From positions 186,001-250,000 of the forward strand of contig NZ_LHVK01000022.1 in the NCBI RefSeq assembly GCF_001269905.1: a stretch of DNA of 64,000 nucleotides. Reading direction: 5' to 3'. Positions within the stretch are counted from its first letter, which is position 1, and every line of letters starts with the position of its first letter. Made by a program: the position numbers and the translations under genes. Positions 35,940 to 45,450 of this stretch are shown in pieces. The notes below the pieces were generated by a model. It worked only from the letters and a program-made list of their open reading frames with translations. It made no database searches and was not told the DNA's origin. This DNA comes from Pseudomonas corrugata. Lineage in GTDB: Bacteria; Pseudomonadota; Gammaproteobacteria; Pseudomonadales; Pseudomonadaceae.

Positions 35940-35957
35940 AAACACACTTCCTTGTTT
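35940..35957 (-). promoter_or_regulatory. RsmA/RsmE-type binding hairpin on the aprX ribosome site
   Basis: On the transcript, AAACA-AGGAAGTG-TGTTT forms a 5-bp stem with GGA in the loop, and ACAAGGAAGT (35946-35955) matches the Rsm consensus A/U-CANGGANG-U/A at every fixed position. GGAAG is also the ribosome site of aprX, so binding would block translation until Gac-controlled small RNAs titrate the protein. Confidence 0.72.
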
Positions 35958-36261
35958 GCAATGGAACAGTTTTTGTCAGACAGACAATCTCTGGCGAGAT
36001 CGTCCTATCACTCGCCCAATTGAGGACGCAAGAAAACTGACACAATTCGAAATCATACGTCTAGCGATTTTTTCGACGCATATGAACAACAACTCTGACG
36101 ACACGCGGGGCACTAGGCGCCCGTCCCGTTAATACAGGCAGCACAGCCTCAGGATCAAAAATTGTCGGACAAAACCCTATTTAAATATTAAATATCGCCC
36201 TATGTCGAGCAGTACACTTTCAGCAACTAAGTGCCAGTGAAGTGCTATTAATTAATATGAA
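35958..36261. other. aprX upstream region, AT-rich, no gene seen
   Basis: About 300 bases between the aprX leader and the end of the LysR gene. It is clearly AT-richer than its neighbours (for example CTATTTAAATATTAAATATC near 36176 and ATTAATTAATATGAATTAG near 36247) and holds no credible open frame or ribosome site. It must contain the aprX promoter, but I could not pick one -35/-10 pair with confidence. Confidence 0.6.
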
Positions 36262-37176
36262 TTAGTGGCCTATTTGCTCCCCAGTGTTGCGCGCGCAAAC
36301 CTCACGCAAACAACCTCGCAGCCAGCGGTGTACCGGATCGGCATCCATTCGTGGATGCCAGAGCATGGCAATCGTGAATATCGGCACCGGGAACGGCAGC
36401 GCAAAGCTGTGCAGGCCGGCGCGCAGGCGGGTGGTATAGCGTTCGGGCACACTGGCGATCAGGTCACTGGACCGCGCGAGCCCCAACGCCGTGGAAAAGC
36501 CGGGGACGGTGGTGATGATCTCTCGCGTCAGGTTCAAGGGCTCCAATGCCCGATCAATGGGGCCGTGGTCGAGGTCGCGCAAGGCGACAGCGATATGCCC
36601 GCCCTCGGCATAAGCAGCGGCGGTAACCTCGGCCTGGCTCAGCGGATGCCCCAGGCGTACCACGCCGATAAGTCGGTCGACAAACAATGCCTGGGTGCGT
36701 AGCTCCGGTCGGGTGTCCTTGTCCACGACGGCGGTTTCCAGGTCCACGGTCCCCTCGCGCAGTGCCGTACTGCTCTTGTCAGCCTTGTCCACGAAGCGCA
36801 TTCGGACACCGGGGGCCTCCTCGCCGATGCGGGTAATCAGGTCGATCCCGAAGTTTTCCACGAACCCTTCCCGGGTGCGCAGCGTAAAGGTCCGATTCAA
36901 CCGCCGCAGGTCCGGGGCCTCGACCGGGCGCAGTACTGTCTGGGCATCCTGCACCAGTTGACTGACCTGCTCGCGCAGTTCCAAGGCACGGGGCGTGGCC
37001 ACCAGCCCTCGCCCGGCCCGCACTAACAGCGGGTCACCGGTGGTATCGCGCAATCGCGCCAACGCCCGGCTCATCGCCGAAGGACTGAGCCGCAGCCGTT
37101 GGGCCGCTCGGGCAACGCTGCCTTCCGCCAACAGCACGTCAAGGGTGATCAACAGGTTGAGGTCGGGAATGGACAT
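36262..37176 (-). CDS. LysR-family transcriptional regulator
   Basis: A 304-residue LysR regulator. The N-terminal helix-turn-helix is clear (LAEGSVARAAQRLRLSPSAMSRALARLRDTTGDPLLVRAG), followed by the type 2 periplasmic-binding-like effector domain. It is divergent from the DHA2 efflux gene at 37306 and shares its 129-base promoter region, so it probably controls that transporter. The effector is unknown. It is on the same strand as aprX and 322 bases upstream of it, but a regulatory link to the protease locus is not shown by the sequence. Confidence 0.9.
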   Translation of the reverse strand: MSIPDLNLLITLDVLLAEGSVARAAQRLRLSPSAMSRALARLRDTTGDPLLVRAGRGLVATPRALELREQVSQLVQDAQTVLRPVEAPDLRRLNRTFTLRTREGFVENFGIDLITRIGEEAPGVRMRFVDKADKSSTALREGTVDLETAVVDKDTRPELRTQALFVDRLIGVVRLGHPLSQAEVTAAAYAEGGHIAVALRDLDHGPIDRALEPLNLTREIITTVPGFSTALGLARSSDLIASVPERYTTRLRAGLHSFALPFPVPIFTIAMLWHPRMDADPVHRWLRGCLREVCARNTGEQIGH

Positions 37177-37305
37177 GGTCAGGCCTCGGGCTTATAGATG
37201 GCGTCGCATGCAGCTATAAAGTGCAAATGCTGCGTCTTCCGCCATGTTATGCCCGGGCGTACTGTTCTGACAGTCCAGTTTTTGTGAACCGCTCCGGAGA
37301 ACAGC

Positions 37306-38760
37306 ATGAAACCAGTCCATACGCCGCCGGACATTCCCGGCGCTCCCCAAGCCTCCTCGTCGCGCTGGGCGTTGACCAGCCTTGCCCTGGCAACCTTGCT
37401 CGCCTCGCTGGGCACCAGCGTCGCCACAGTCGGCCTGCCCGCCTTGGCCGAAGCGTTCGGCGCCTCTTTTCAGGCAGTCCAATGGGTGGTGCTGGCTTAT
37501 CTGCTGGCGATCTCCACGCTGATTGTCAGCGTCGGGCGCCTGGGTGATCTGCTGGGACGCCGACCACTGCTGTTGACCGGCATTCTGTTGTTTACCCTGG
37601 CGTCTGTTCTCTGCGGGCTCGCGCCTTCCCTTGGGCTGTTGATCATGGGCCGGACGCTGCAAGGCCTGGGAGCGGCCGTCATGATGGCGTTGACCCTGGC
37701 TTTGGTCGGTGAAACGGTCGAGAAGGAGCGAATCGGGCGCGCCATGGGCTTGCTGGCCACGCTGTCAGCGGTAGGCACCGCCCTTGGACCCTCGCTCGGC
37801 GGCACGCTTGTCAGCGTATTCGGCTGGCACGCTATCTTCCTGATCAACGTGCCCCTCGGACTGCTGACATGGCTGTTGGCCTGGCGCTCCCTGCCCGCCC
37901 ATCGCCTGCCGAGGGATGTCGAAAAATCCGGCTTCGATATCAAGGGCACGGTGCTGCTGGCGACGGCACTGGGCGCTTATGCCCTGGCCATGACCCTGGG
38001 CCGCGGCCATTTCGGCGCAATCAATATCGCCTTGCTGCTGTTGGCGGTCGTTGGCGGCGGACTGTTCGTCCTGACCCAACGCAGGGTGAGGTCGCCGCTG
38101 ATCCCCCTGGCGTTGTTTCGCGATCGGCTGCTGGTTTCGGGCCTGGCAACGAGTGCATTGGTCGCCACAGTCATGATGGCGACGCTGCTGGTAGGACCTT
38201 TCTACTTGTCCATCAGCCTTGGACTGCCGACCTCGCTGGTGGGATTGGTGCTGGCCGTCGGGCCCTGCGTCGCTGCGTTGGCCGGCGTGCCTGCCGGGCG
38301 CCTTACGGATCGGTTCGGCGTGCGGCCCATGCGGCTTGCCGGGTTGGCGACCATGGTGCTGGGCTGCTCGATGCTGGCGCTGGTGTCACCCGCGTTGGGC
38401 ATGGGCGGCTACGTCATGGCCATCGTGGTGACTACGCTGGGCTATGCGCTGTTCCAGACTGCTAACAACACGGCCGTGATGGCGGATGTTGCTGCACAGA
38501 AGCGCGGCGTCATTGCCGGGTTGCTCAACCTGTCGCGTAACCTGGGTTTCTTTACCGGTGCATCGGTGCTCGGCGCGGTATTCGCATCAGCATTACCGAC
38601 GGTCGGTGTCTCCGCGGCCAGTCCCGGGGAGGTCGCAAACGGCCTGCATCTCACCTTCGCCGTCGCTTTATCGATGGTGGGCCTGGCTCTACTGATCGCT
38701 CTGCAATACCGCGCGCCAGAGGCGTTGAGAAACCAGCAGACTTCGTCAGGAAAAGGATGA
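37306..38760 (+). CDS. DHA2-family MFS efflux transporter
   Basis: A 484-residue drug:proton antiporter of the major facilitator superfamily with about 14 hydrophobic segments. The loop 2-3 motif LGRLGDLLGRRPLLLTGILLFT and motif C (LSAVGTALGPSLGGTLV) mark it as an exporter of the 14-helix (EmrB/QacA) type. The N-terminal 25 residues are cytosolic. Under likely control of the divergent LysR gene. Substrate not predictable. Confidence 0.9.
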   Translation: MKPVHTPPDIPGAPQASSSRWALTSLALATLLASLGTSVATVGLPALAEAFGASFQAVQWVVLAYLLAISTLIVSVGRLGDLLGRRPLLLTGILLFTLASVLCGLAPSLGLLIMGRTLQGLGAAVMMALTLALVGETVEKERIGRAMGLLATLSAVGTALGPSLGGTLVSVFGWHAIFLINVPLGLLTWLLAWRSLPAHRLPRDVEKSGFDIKGTVLLATALGAYALAMTLGRGHFGAINIALLLLAVVGGGLFVLTQRRVRSPLIPLALFRDRLLVSGLATSALVATVMMATLLVGPFYLSISLGLPTSLVGLVLAVGPCVAALAGVPAGRLTDRFGVRPMRLAGLATMVLGCSMLALVSPALGMGGYVMAIVVTTLGYALFQTANNTAVMADVAAQKRGVIAGLLNLSRNLGFFTGASVLGAVFASALPTVGVSAASPGEVANGLHLTFAVALSMVGLALLIALQYRAPEALRNQQTSSGKG

Positions 38761-38952
38761 TGGCATTCTGAGTCCTGGCCTTTAAGTCATGATGCAGATC
38801 AAAAAAAGTGAACCAATCGCAAAACGGACTGAAAAAAGCCACATGACTTTCATTATCAGGTGCTATTTTTAGTTTTCACTGGTAGGGCCATGATGGCTCT
38901 TCCTTCCTGACAAGAGCAAACGGAAGCGCTTGATGAAGAAGGTGGGCAGCAG

Positions 38953-39231
38953 ATGAATAAAGGATCGTTCAGCAAGGTTACGTTTCCCAACGCTTGCCAG
39001 CTGATGCGCTGGCATTTCCATCCAATGGGCTTCGAGGCCAGTATGGATGCGCCGGGCAGCATGGTCGCCCGGCTGTTCGACCGTGCCAGCGGCGAAACCA
39101 TGATCGCGATTGCGGGTATCCCCTGCGCGACCGTGATGAATGCCCCTGACGTGGAGCGAATAATCGAAGCGGTGGAAGCCGAGCTGGAGGCCTTCGTACC
39201 ACCGGTTGGTTTGAGGCGATTCGCCTCCTGA
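38953..39231 (+). CDS. DUF1652-family small protein
   Basis: A 92-residue soluble protein of the DUF1652 family, common in Pseudomonas and of unknown function. The line FPNACQLMRWHFHPMGFEASMDAPGSM is characteristic. AGGTGG lies 8 bases before the ATG, and a strong terminator follows 2 bases after the stop, so it is a single-gene transcript. Confidence 0.85.
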   Translation: MNKGSFSKVTFPNACQLMRWHFHPMGFEASMDAPGSMVARLFDRASGETMIAIAGIPCATVMNAPDVERIIEAVEAELEAFVPPVGLRRFAS

Positions 39232-39232
39232 G

Positions 39233-39264
39233 TAAAAAAGCCCGCATTCTGTGGGCTTTTTTGT
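39233..39264 (+). terminator. Rho-independent terminator after the DUF1652 gene
   Basis: AAAAAAGCCCGCA-TTC-TGTGGGCTTTTTT: a GC-rich stem (AGCCCGCA paired with TGTGGGCT) with an A-run before and a T-run after, so it can also stop transcription from the other strand. Confidence 0.9.
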
Positions 39265-39300
39265 GGGCGCTATCCCGGGCATTTGTGCCAGCTGTCCCGC

Positions 39301-39397
39301 CGCTATCGCGAGCAGGCTCGCTCCCACAATGTCTCGGGGCGGCTTCAGCAAGTGTGTTCACCCAACCCCCTGTGGGAGCGAGCCTGCTCGCGATGGC
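39301..39397. repeat. REP doublet
   Basis: CGCTATCGCGAGCAGGCTCG at 39301 and the facing arm TGTGGGAGCGAGCCTGCTCG at 39371, with about 40 bases between. It lies between the terminator and the convergent helicase gene. Confidence 0.88.
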
Positions 39398-39429
39398 GAT
39401 CCTCCAGGCAACTACCAGACCAGTCCCAC

Positions 39430-41898
39430 TCAACCGCGGGCGCGGCGATGGTCAACAAAGAAAGGCTTGCCTTTGTCGATACGGTCCGAGGCCCTGGGCC
39501 CGTTGGCGGCCTGACTGTCCGGCTCCTCCACGTACCAGTAGCAATGCTGCACGGCACGGGTGATGCCCACGTAGGCTAGGCGCAGGATTTCGTCCTTCTG
39601 CGCCGTGTCGTACGGCTCGGTGTCACTGTCCTGGCCCAGCCCGGCCATCCGATAGACCTGATTCTTGTAGGGGGAATGGGTCAGGTGCTGGCAATCTCCC
39701 AATAAGAATACTGCATCAGCCTGGAGCCCCTTGGCACTGTGATAGGTCATCTGCCTGAGGCGCCGCATCTCATATGGCAAGCTAGAATCCACATTAACTA
39801 TTGACTGAATATGCTTCTCTATCAATGTCTTATCGATACTTCTTCGATACAACATCAATATCGAATCCCCCTTGCGATAATGCTCCTCCAGCCGTTGGGC
39901 CAAGCCCTCATCGTCCCGATCCAGCACATTGACCGGGCTCAGCAATGGGGATTTGCCGCTGGCCTTGGCCTTCTTGCCAGGGATGGCAGCCGCCGCACGG
40001 ACAATATGCTCGGCAGCATCGATGATGTGCTGATGGCTGCGATAATTGTCAGTGAGCATCACTCGGGTAGTGGCCGACGACGGGAATTGTTGGCTGAACG
40101 CCATGAAATAGCTCGGTGAACTGCCGCGCCAACCATAGATCGACTGCCAGTCGTCGCCGACACACAGCAATGAAGAGTGTTGAGCACCTCGCCCCACATG
40201 CATGGCAGGGCCCCGGCGACGCACTTCCCGAAGGCTTGCACGAAGCCAGGAGACGATCTGCGGGGAAACGTCCTGGAACTCATCAATCATCAGGTGTGAC
40301 ATAGGCCTGAGAAGCGCATCGCCCAGTAACTTGAAGTTCTCCGGCGAATGCTCGCTGAACAGCGCAAACATGCGGTTGTAGGTCATGATGGGAGGCGACT
40401 GGTCGAGCAGATGGTCTTCAAACGCCCGCCAATAGCGGCTCAACGCCTCGAAAAAGAACCGATCAGGGTCATCCTGGGCGAAACACATTCGCCCTACGGC
40501 ATCCGGTACATCCAAACCCAGGTTCTCAATGAAACCGGCAGCGGCGACGAAACAGTCCAGCAATGGCGCCGAACCCAGCTCCCCCTTGACCTTGTAATCG
40601 AAGCCAGGCCCTGCGCTCGCGTCCCCGGCCAACGAGGCGAGAAGACGCTTGGATGACTCATAGCTTTCTATCCATATCAACGGCTTACGGCAGAAAGCTT
40701 GAAACAGGGTTCGCTTTACTGCCCATTCCGCACGCAGGCTCAGCCGCGCGCCTGGACGACTGAGTCGGGCATCCTCCCGCGAATCGAACCCCAGTATCAC
40801 CCAAGCATCCAAGGCTGGGACGTAACCATGACAATGGAACGTTGAACCGTTGATGTTGAATGTCTGACGCTTGGGCTCGACACCCTTGATGGGCCACGCG
40901 CCGGCGCGAAACCACAGATCCTCGATGGCATCGCACAGTTCTTCATCACGTTGGGCAGCCAGTTCGGTCACGGCTACCCGCTTCTGCACGTCCGGGTGGT
41001 CACGCTCCAGTTGCCTGAGCTGAAAAGCGTGCCGGGACAGTGGTTTGATCAGCTCGCGAAAACGCTCGTCGCGTTGATAGAGATGGTGATAACACGCATT
41101 GAGTTGCTGGCGCTGAGCATCGTTGATGCGCAAGTCGAAGGGGTTGCCGTCGATGTCGTCATCGCCCGCCCCCGTGCGATGGCCCAGGGTTTCGAAGGCC
41201 TGGAGCCGCTCGAATCCCGGCAGGCTGCGCACCATGGGCAAGATGCGCGAATGGAAGGTCCGCACCAGATCGCGGGCTTCCCTGGGGTTGACCGCTCGCC
41301 CCCACAAGGCGAAGACCTCGATCAACTTCTGAATAAAGTCTTTGCGCGATTCCCGGGTAAACGTCACCACGGTCATCGAATCCAACTCGCAGCCCAGATA
41401 CTGAGACAGCAACACGATGCGCAGCACCAGGGTCGTGGATTTACCCGCACCGGCCCCGGCAACCACCGAGGTGGAAGGCGTGTCGCTGAAGATCATCTTC
41501 CACTGCGCAACACTGGGCTGTGCATGAGCCGGCAGCAATCGGGCGACATCCGCCTTCACGCGCTTCTTGAGCTCGGGGGTCAATGGCAGGCGCCAGTCGT
41601 CGAACAACAGGTCATCCACTTTGGGCGCCGGGTGTTCCGTACTGCGGAAGTCGCGGATCAACAAGACCTGGCGCGCCTCCTCCAACCCCTCGGTCTTGCC
41701 CTCTTTGAATCCGTAATCGAAACCGGCAGCATGACCGCTGCGAAAACCATCAGCCTGTCCATGTAACCAGGAAGCCCTATGCTGCCCGCGCAGACGTGTC
41801 AGTCCATGGCCAAAGAATCTGGCTGCCAGACGCTTGAGCAGCGGCATTTGCGCCAGGGGAAGCAGTTCGGGAGGAAGATCGGGAGAGTGTTGCGGCAC
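39430..41898 (-). CDS. UvrD/Rep-like superfamily 1 DNA helicase
   Basis: An 822-residue 3'-5' helicase of the UvrD/Rep type. Motifs in order: Walker A VVAGAGAGKSTTL (about 145), VTFTRESRKDF, motif II MIDEFQDVSP (about 545), GDDWQSIYGWRGS, the late TYHSAKGLQADAVFLLGD (about 735), and VGITRAVQHCYWYVEE near the end. The first 110 residues are a family-specific N-terminal region with a Gly-rich part (DGFRSGHAAGFDYGFKEGK). No nuclease domain. About 39,780-39,860, coding the region before the last motifs, is markedly AT-rich. The gene is alone; its role in repair or replication restart is inferred from family only. Confidence 0.88.
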   Translation of the reverse strand: MPQHSPDLPPELLPLAQMPLLKRLAARFFGHGLTRLRGQHRASWLHGQADGFRSGHAAGFDYGFKEGKTEGLEEARQVLLIRDFRSTEHPAPKVDDLLFDDWRLPLTPELKKRVKADVARLLPAHAQPSVAQWKMIFSDTPSTSVVAGAGAGKSTTLVLRIVLLSQYLGCELDSMTVVTFTRESRKDFIQKLIEVFALWGRAVNPREARDLVRTFHSRILPMVRSLPGFERLQAFETLGHRTGAGDDDIDGNPFDLRINDAQRQQLNACYHHLYQRDERFRELIKPLSRHAFQLRQLERDHPDVQKRVAVTELAAQRDEELCDAIEDLWFRAGAWPIKGVEPKRQTFNINGSTFHCHGYVPALDAWVILGFDSREDARLSRPGARLSLRAEWAVKRTLFQAFCRKPLIWIESYESSKRLLASLAGDASAGPGFDYKVKGELGSAPLLDCFVAAAGFIENLGLDVPDAVGRMCFAQDDPDRFFFEALSRYWRAFEDHLLDQSPPIMTYNRMFALFSEHSPENFKLLGDALLRPMSHLMIDEFQDVSPQIVSWLRASLREVRRRGPAMHVGRGAQHSSLLCVGDDWQSIYGWRGSSPSYFMAFSQQFPSSATTRVMLTDNYRSHQHIIDAAEHIVRAAAAIPGKKAKASGKSPLLSPVNVLDRDDEGLAQRLEEHYRKGDSILMLYRRSIDKTLIEKHIQSIVNVDSSLPYEMRRLRQMTYHSAKGLQADAVFLLGDCQHLTHSPYKNQVYRMAGLGQDSDTEPYDTAQKDEILRLAYVGITRAVQHCYWYVEEPDSQAANGPRASDRIDKGKPFFVDHRRARG

Positions 41899-42040
41899 GC
41901 TTTGGGACTCCGGCGTTCAAAACCATGACGACTATGGTGTCTGGATTTACCGATGAGTGCTACCCAAAAGCTTGTAGGTCATGGGGTTAGGCGATGAAGT
42001 GAAAGTGGTATCGCATCGACATGACGGCCGCCTTGACCAC

Positions 42041-42201
42041 CGCTATCGCGAGCAGGTTCGCTCCTACAGGATATCTGTGGCATACGACCTCTATATGTAC
42101 GCAGCAGAATCTGTGGGAGCCAAGCTTGCTCGCGATGACGTCGGCACATTCAACATCTATGTAACTGACCCACCGCTATCGCGAGCAGGCTCGCTCCCAC
42201 A
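42041..42201. repeat. REP cluster, three arms
   Basis: REP arms at 42041-42069, 42111-42137 and 42173-42201. The flanking text TCTGTGGCATACGACCT recurs at 42074 and 42206, a period of about 132-133 bases, so part of the unit is tandemly duplicated. The spacer GGCACATTCAACATC also occurs in the cluster at 23901-24204. It fills the 324-base gap between the helicase and pgm. Confidence 0.88.
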
Positions 42202-42222
42202 GGGTTCTGTGGCATACGACCT

Positions 42223-43866
42223 TTAGCCGCTGATAGCGCCATCCACCAGCGTCTGCGCCTCACTCACCAACTGTTTGAGGTGCTCGTCGCCAAGGAAGCT
42301 TTCGGCGTAGATCTTGTAGATATCCTCGGTGCCGGACGGACGCGCTGCGAACCAGCCGTTTTCGGTCATCACCTTCAGGCCGCCGATGGCCTGATCGTTC
42401 CCCGGCGCGTGGCTGAGAATGCTCTGGATTGCCTCACCGGCCAGCTGGGTAGACGCGACCTGATCCGGTGAAAGTTTGCTCAACAGGGCCTTCTGCTGCG
42501 CAGTAGCCTTCGCATCGACGCGTACGGAGAACGGCTCCCCCAGTTCGTCTGTCAGGGCGCGGTAGGCCTGGCTTGGGTCGCGGCCGGTGCGAGCGGTCAT
42601 TTCAGCCGCCAGTAGCGCCGGAATCAGGCCGTCCTTGTCGGTACTCCACACGCCACCGTCCTTACGCAGGAACGAAGCACCGGCGCTTTCCTCACCACCG
42701 AAGCCCAGAGAGCCGTCGAACAGGCCATCGGCAAACCACTTGAAGCCTACCGGCACTTCATAGAGACGACGCCCCAGGCGCCTGGCCACGCGATTGATCA
42801 GCCCGCTGCTGACCACCGTCTTGCCCACACCGGCATCGGCGCGCCATTGCGGACGGTTCTGGAACAGGTAGTCAATGGACACAGCCAGGTAGTTGTTCGG
42901 TGCCAGCAAGCCTCCGGATGGTGTCACGATGCCGTGGCGGTCGTGATCCGGGTCGCAGGCGAAGGCGACGTCGAAACGCTCCCTCAGGCCGATCAGCCCT
43001 TGCATCGCATAGCTGGAAGAAGGGTCCATGCGGATCTGCCCGTCCCAGTCGACCGTCATGAAGCGGAACGTCGAATCCACCTGAGTATTCACCACGTCCA
43101 GATCCAGGCGGTAATGCTCGGCGATGGCTGGCCAATAGCGCACCCCTGCCCCGCCCAGCGGATCGACGCCCAGGCGCAGCCCGGCGGCGCGGATGGCATC
43201 GAAATCGATGACATTGATCAGGTCCGCCACGTAGGTGTTGAGGTAGTCGTGACGATGAGTGGTTTCGGCCTTCAGGGCCCGCTCGTAGCTGATGCGCTTG
43301 ACGCCGGCCAACTGGTTGGCCAGCAGTTCGTTGGCCTTGGCTTCGATCCACTTGGTGATATGGGTATCGGCCGGGCCACCGTTGGTAGGGTTGTACTTGT
43401 AGCCACCACTGTGCGGCGGGTTATGGGACGGCGTGATGACGATACCGTCCGCCAGCCCCGTAGTGCGCCCCCGGTTGTAGCAGATGATCGCGTGGGAAAC
43501 CGCCGGCGTCGGTGTGTATTCGTCGCCTTCGGCGATCATCACGGTCACGCCATTGGCGGCCAGCACCTCCAGCGCACTGGCCCCCGCAGGGGTAGAAAGC
43601 GCATGGGTGTCGATACCAACGAACAACGGGCCATCGATTCCGTGGGCTTCACGGTACAGGCAGATGGCCTGACTGATAGCCAGTACGTGCCATTCGTTGA
43701 ACCCCAGATCGAAGGAGCTGCCACGGTGACCGGAGGTGCCGAAAGCCACTCGCTGGGTCGCAACCGAGGCATCGGGCCGGCCGGTGTAATAGGCCGTCAC
43801 CAGTCGCGGGATATCGATCAACAACTCTGCCGGCGCCGGCTTGCCCGCAAATGGACTGACTGTCAT
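42223..43866 (-). CDS. pgm: Phosphoglucomutase (alpha-D-glucose phosphate-specific)
   Basis: A 547-residue alpha-D-phosphohexomutase that interconverts glucose 1-phosphate and glucose 6-phosphate. The active-site phosphoserine loop is VITPSHNPPHSGGYKYNP, the metal loop is CDPDHDRHGIV, the sugar-specificity loop is FGGEESAGASFL, and the phosphate-binding RPSGTEDIYKIYAES lies near the C-terminus. All are intact and the length is normal. It supplies UDP-glucose and glycogen/trehalose or exopolysaccharide routes. It follows the MocR gene by 90 bases on the same strand. Confidence 0.96.
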   Translation of the reverse strand: MTVSPFAGKPAPAELLIDIPRLVTAYYTGRPDASVATQRVAFGTSGHRGSSFDLGFNEWHVLAISQAICLYREAHGIDGPLFVGIDTHALSTPAGASALEVLAANGVTVMIAEGDEYTPTPAVSHAIICYNRGRTTGLADGIVITPSHNPPHSGGYKYNPTNGGPADTHITKWIEAKANELLANQLAGVKRISYERALKAETTHRHDYLNTYVADLINVIDFDAIRAAGLRLGVDPLGGAGVRYWPAIAEHYRLDLDVVNTQVDSTFRFMTVDWDGQIRMDPSSSYAMQGLIGLRERFDVAFACDPDHDRHGIVTPSGGLLAPNNYLAVSIDYLFQNRPQWRADAGVGKTVVSSGLINRVARRLGRRLYEVPVGFKWFADGLFDGSLGFGGEESAGASFLRKDGGVWSTDKDGLIPALLAAEMTARTGRDPSQAYRALTDELGEPFSVRVDAKATAQQKALLSKLSPDQVASTQLAGEAIQSILSHAPGNDQAIGGLKVMTENGWFAARPSGTEDIYKIYAESFLGDEHLKQLVSEAQTLVDGAISG

Positions 43867-43956
43867 GCAAAACCTCTGGGTGGAGTGGCTTGGGAAATGG
43901 GATGCAGTTTACTGACAGTTCGACCATGGCGCGATGGGTTCGATCCATTGCCCTTC

Positions 43957-45354
43957 TCACGATTGCTCGAGCCGCAAGGCATCGGCCAACGCGTGGAACG
44001 TAGTGTCCAGGTCGGTTGCCCCACTCAAGGCATGCGTCATACGCAAATGCTGGGTATAAAGCCCTTGGATACTGAACAGTTCGCCAGGAGCAATGACGAT
44101 GCGCTGGGCCAGCAAACGCTGGAAAACCTGCCGCAGGTCCACCCGGCGTGACGATCGAATCCAGATCGTTGCGCCTCCCTGGGCTTCCACCCATTGCAGG
44201 CTGTCCCCCAGCCTTTCCCGCAGCAGTTGCATCGTCGAGGTCGCGCTTTCACGCAACAGTCGCCGTAATACCAGCAAATGCTGGTCCATCCGGCCGTTGC
44301 TGTACAGCCGCGCAATGGCCTTCTGCCGAATGGGCGACAGGCGAAATGCGCGCAGCAGGAAATGCCGCTGCAGTTGCAGGGTCAACTGACGCGACAGCAC
44401 ATAGCCATACGGTGCTTCCGGGCCGATGGTTTTCTCGAAAGTGGAATAGACAATCAAGCGATCCGGATCGAGCAGGTCGCGAAAAGGCACCACCCCGGTG
44501 TCGAATATCAGGTCCGTGTAGCTGTCGTTCTCCAGCACCCAGGTACCATGGACCTCCAGCAGATTCGCGACGGACCGGCGGTTGTCCTCGGGGATACACG
44601 TTCCCCTTGGCATGCTCAACACCGAAGACACCACCACCAGGCGTACGGTTTCGTTCTGCAGAAGTTGTTCCAGTTGCTCTAGACATATCGCGCCGTCCGC
44701 CAGCAACGGCAGCTCGATGACCTTGACGTCGGCTGCTTGCAACAAGCGCAGAATCATCCAGTCGCACGGCGACTCGATCAATATTGTGGAGCCCCTGAGC
44801 GCCAGCACGGCGATCAGGATCTCCAGTACACCACGCAGATCCGCACCGAGGTACACGTCATCGGCCTTCCAGCAGCGCGCTGGCGAGGAGGTGTAACGGG
44901 CCGCCAAGGCAGCACGCAGCTCCAGCTCACCCCAGGGCTGAGAAGGCATCTGGGAAACGCGCGGATACTGGCGCAACAGCTCGCGTTCGAGCAGCAGCAG
45001 CGGGCTGTCCAACGGCTGCATCGAGGCTGGCTCGTCCGCGCTGAGCACCAGCATGCCCGGTCGCCGGGTATTGACGTAGAGCGTCTCGAGCAGATCGTCA
45101 CTGCCCCCCAGGGCGACCATACTGGGTACTGGCAGCGCGTAATAACCGGACTTGGCAATCGAATAGACCCGGCCCTCCTTTTCCAGCAACGAATAGGCGT
45201 ACTGGATGGTAGAAATCGACACGTTCAACCGGTCAGCCAACTGCCGTAGCGACGGCAGTCGCACCCGGGCATCGCTTCCCAGCTCGCTGATCAGGGCCGT
45301 CAGGTAGCGATAGACCGCCTGATAAGCGAAATCCGTTTCCCGCGAGCCCTTCAT
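43957..45354 (-). CDS. MocR-type GntR/aminotransferase regulator
   Basis: A 465-residue chimeric regulator: an N-terminal GntR winged helix (about 1-75; LPSLRQLADRLNVSISTIQYAYSLLEKEGRVYSI) joined to a fold-type I aminotransferase-like domain. The PLP site looks conserved: the Asp-x-Tyr in ENDSYTDL and the Schiff-base Lys in YSTFEKTIGPEAPYGY. Such proteins bind PLP or an external amino compound and switch a nearby gene. The 496-aa orphan gene upstream on the same strand, 96 bases away, is the most likely partner or target. It has no ribosome site I can call strong. Confidence 0.88.
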   Translation of the reverse strand: MKGSRETDFAYQAVYRYLTALISELGSDARVRLPSLRQLADRLNVSISTIQYAYSLLEKEGRVYSIAKSGYYALPVPSMVALGGSDDLLETLYVNTRRPGMLVLSADEPASMQPLDSPLLLLERELLRQYPRVSQMPSQPWGELELRAALAARYTSSPARCWKADDVYLGADLRGVLEILIAVLALRGSTILIESPCDWMILRLLQAADVKVIELPLLADGAICLEQLEQLLQNETVRLVVVSSVLSMPRGTCIPEDNRRSVANLLEVHGTWVLENDSYTDLIFDTGVVPFRDLLDPDRLIVYSTFEKTIGPEAPYGYVLSRQLTLQLQRHFLLRAFRLSPIRQKAIARLYSNGRMDQHLLVLRRLLRESATSTMQLLRERLGDSLQWVEAQGGATIWIRSSRRVDLRQVFQRLLAQRIVIAPGELFSIQGLYTQHLRMTHALSGATDLDTTFHALADALRLEQS

Positions 45355-45450
45355 GGCTTCAGCCCCGTCGGAGGGGCCACGACCGGCCGCGGCGTGACAT
45401 CAACAGCTGCAACTGGATACAGGGGGGGTGAAGCCGTCAAACCGCACCCC

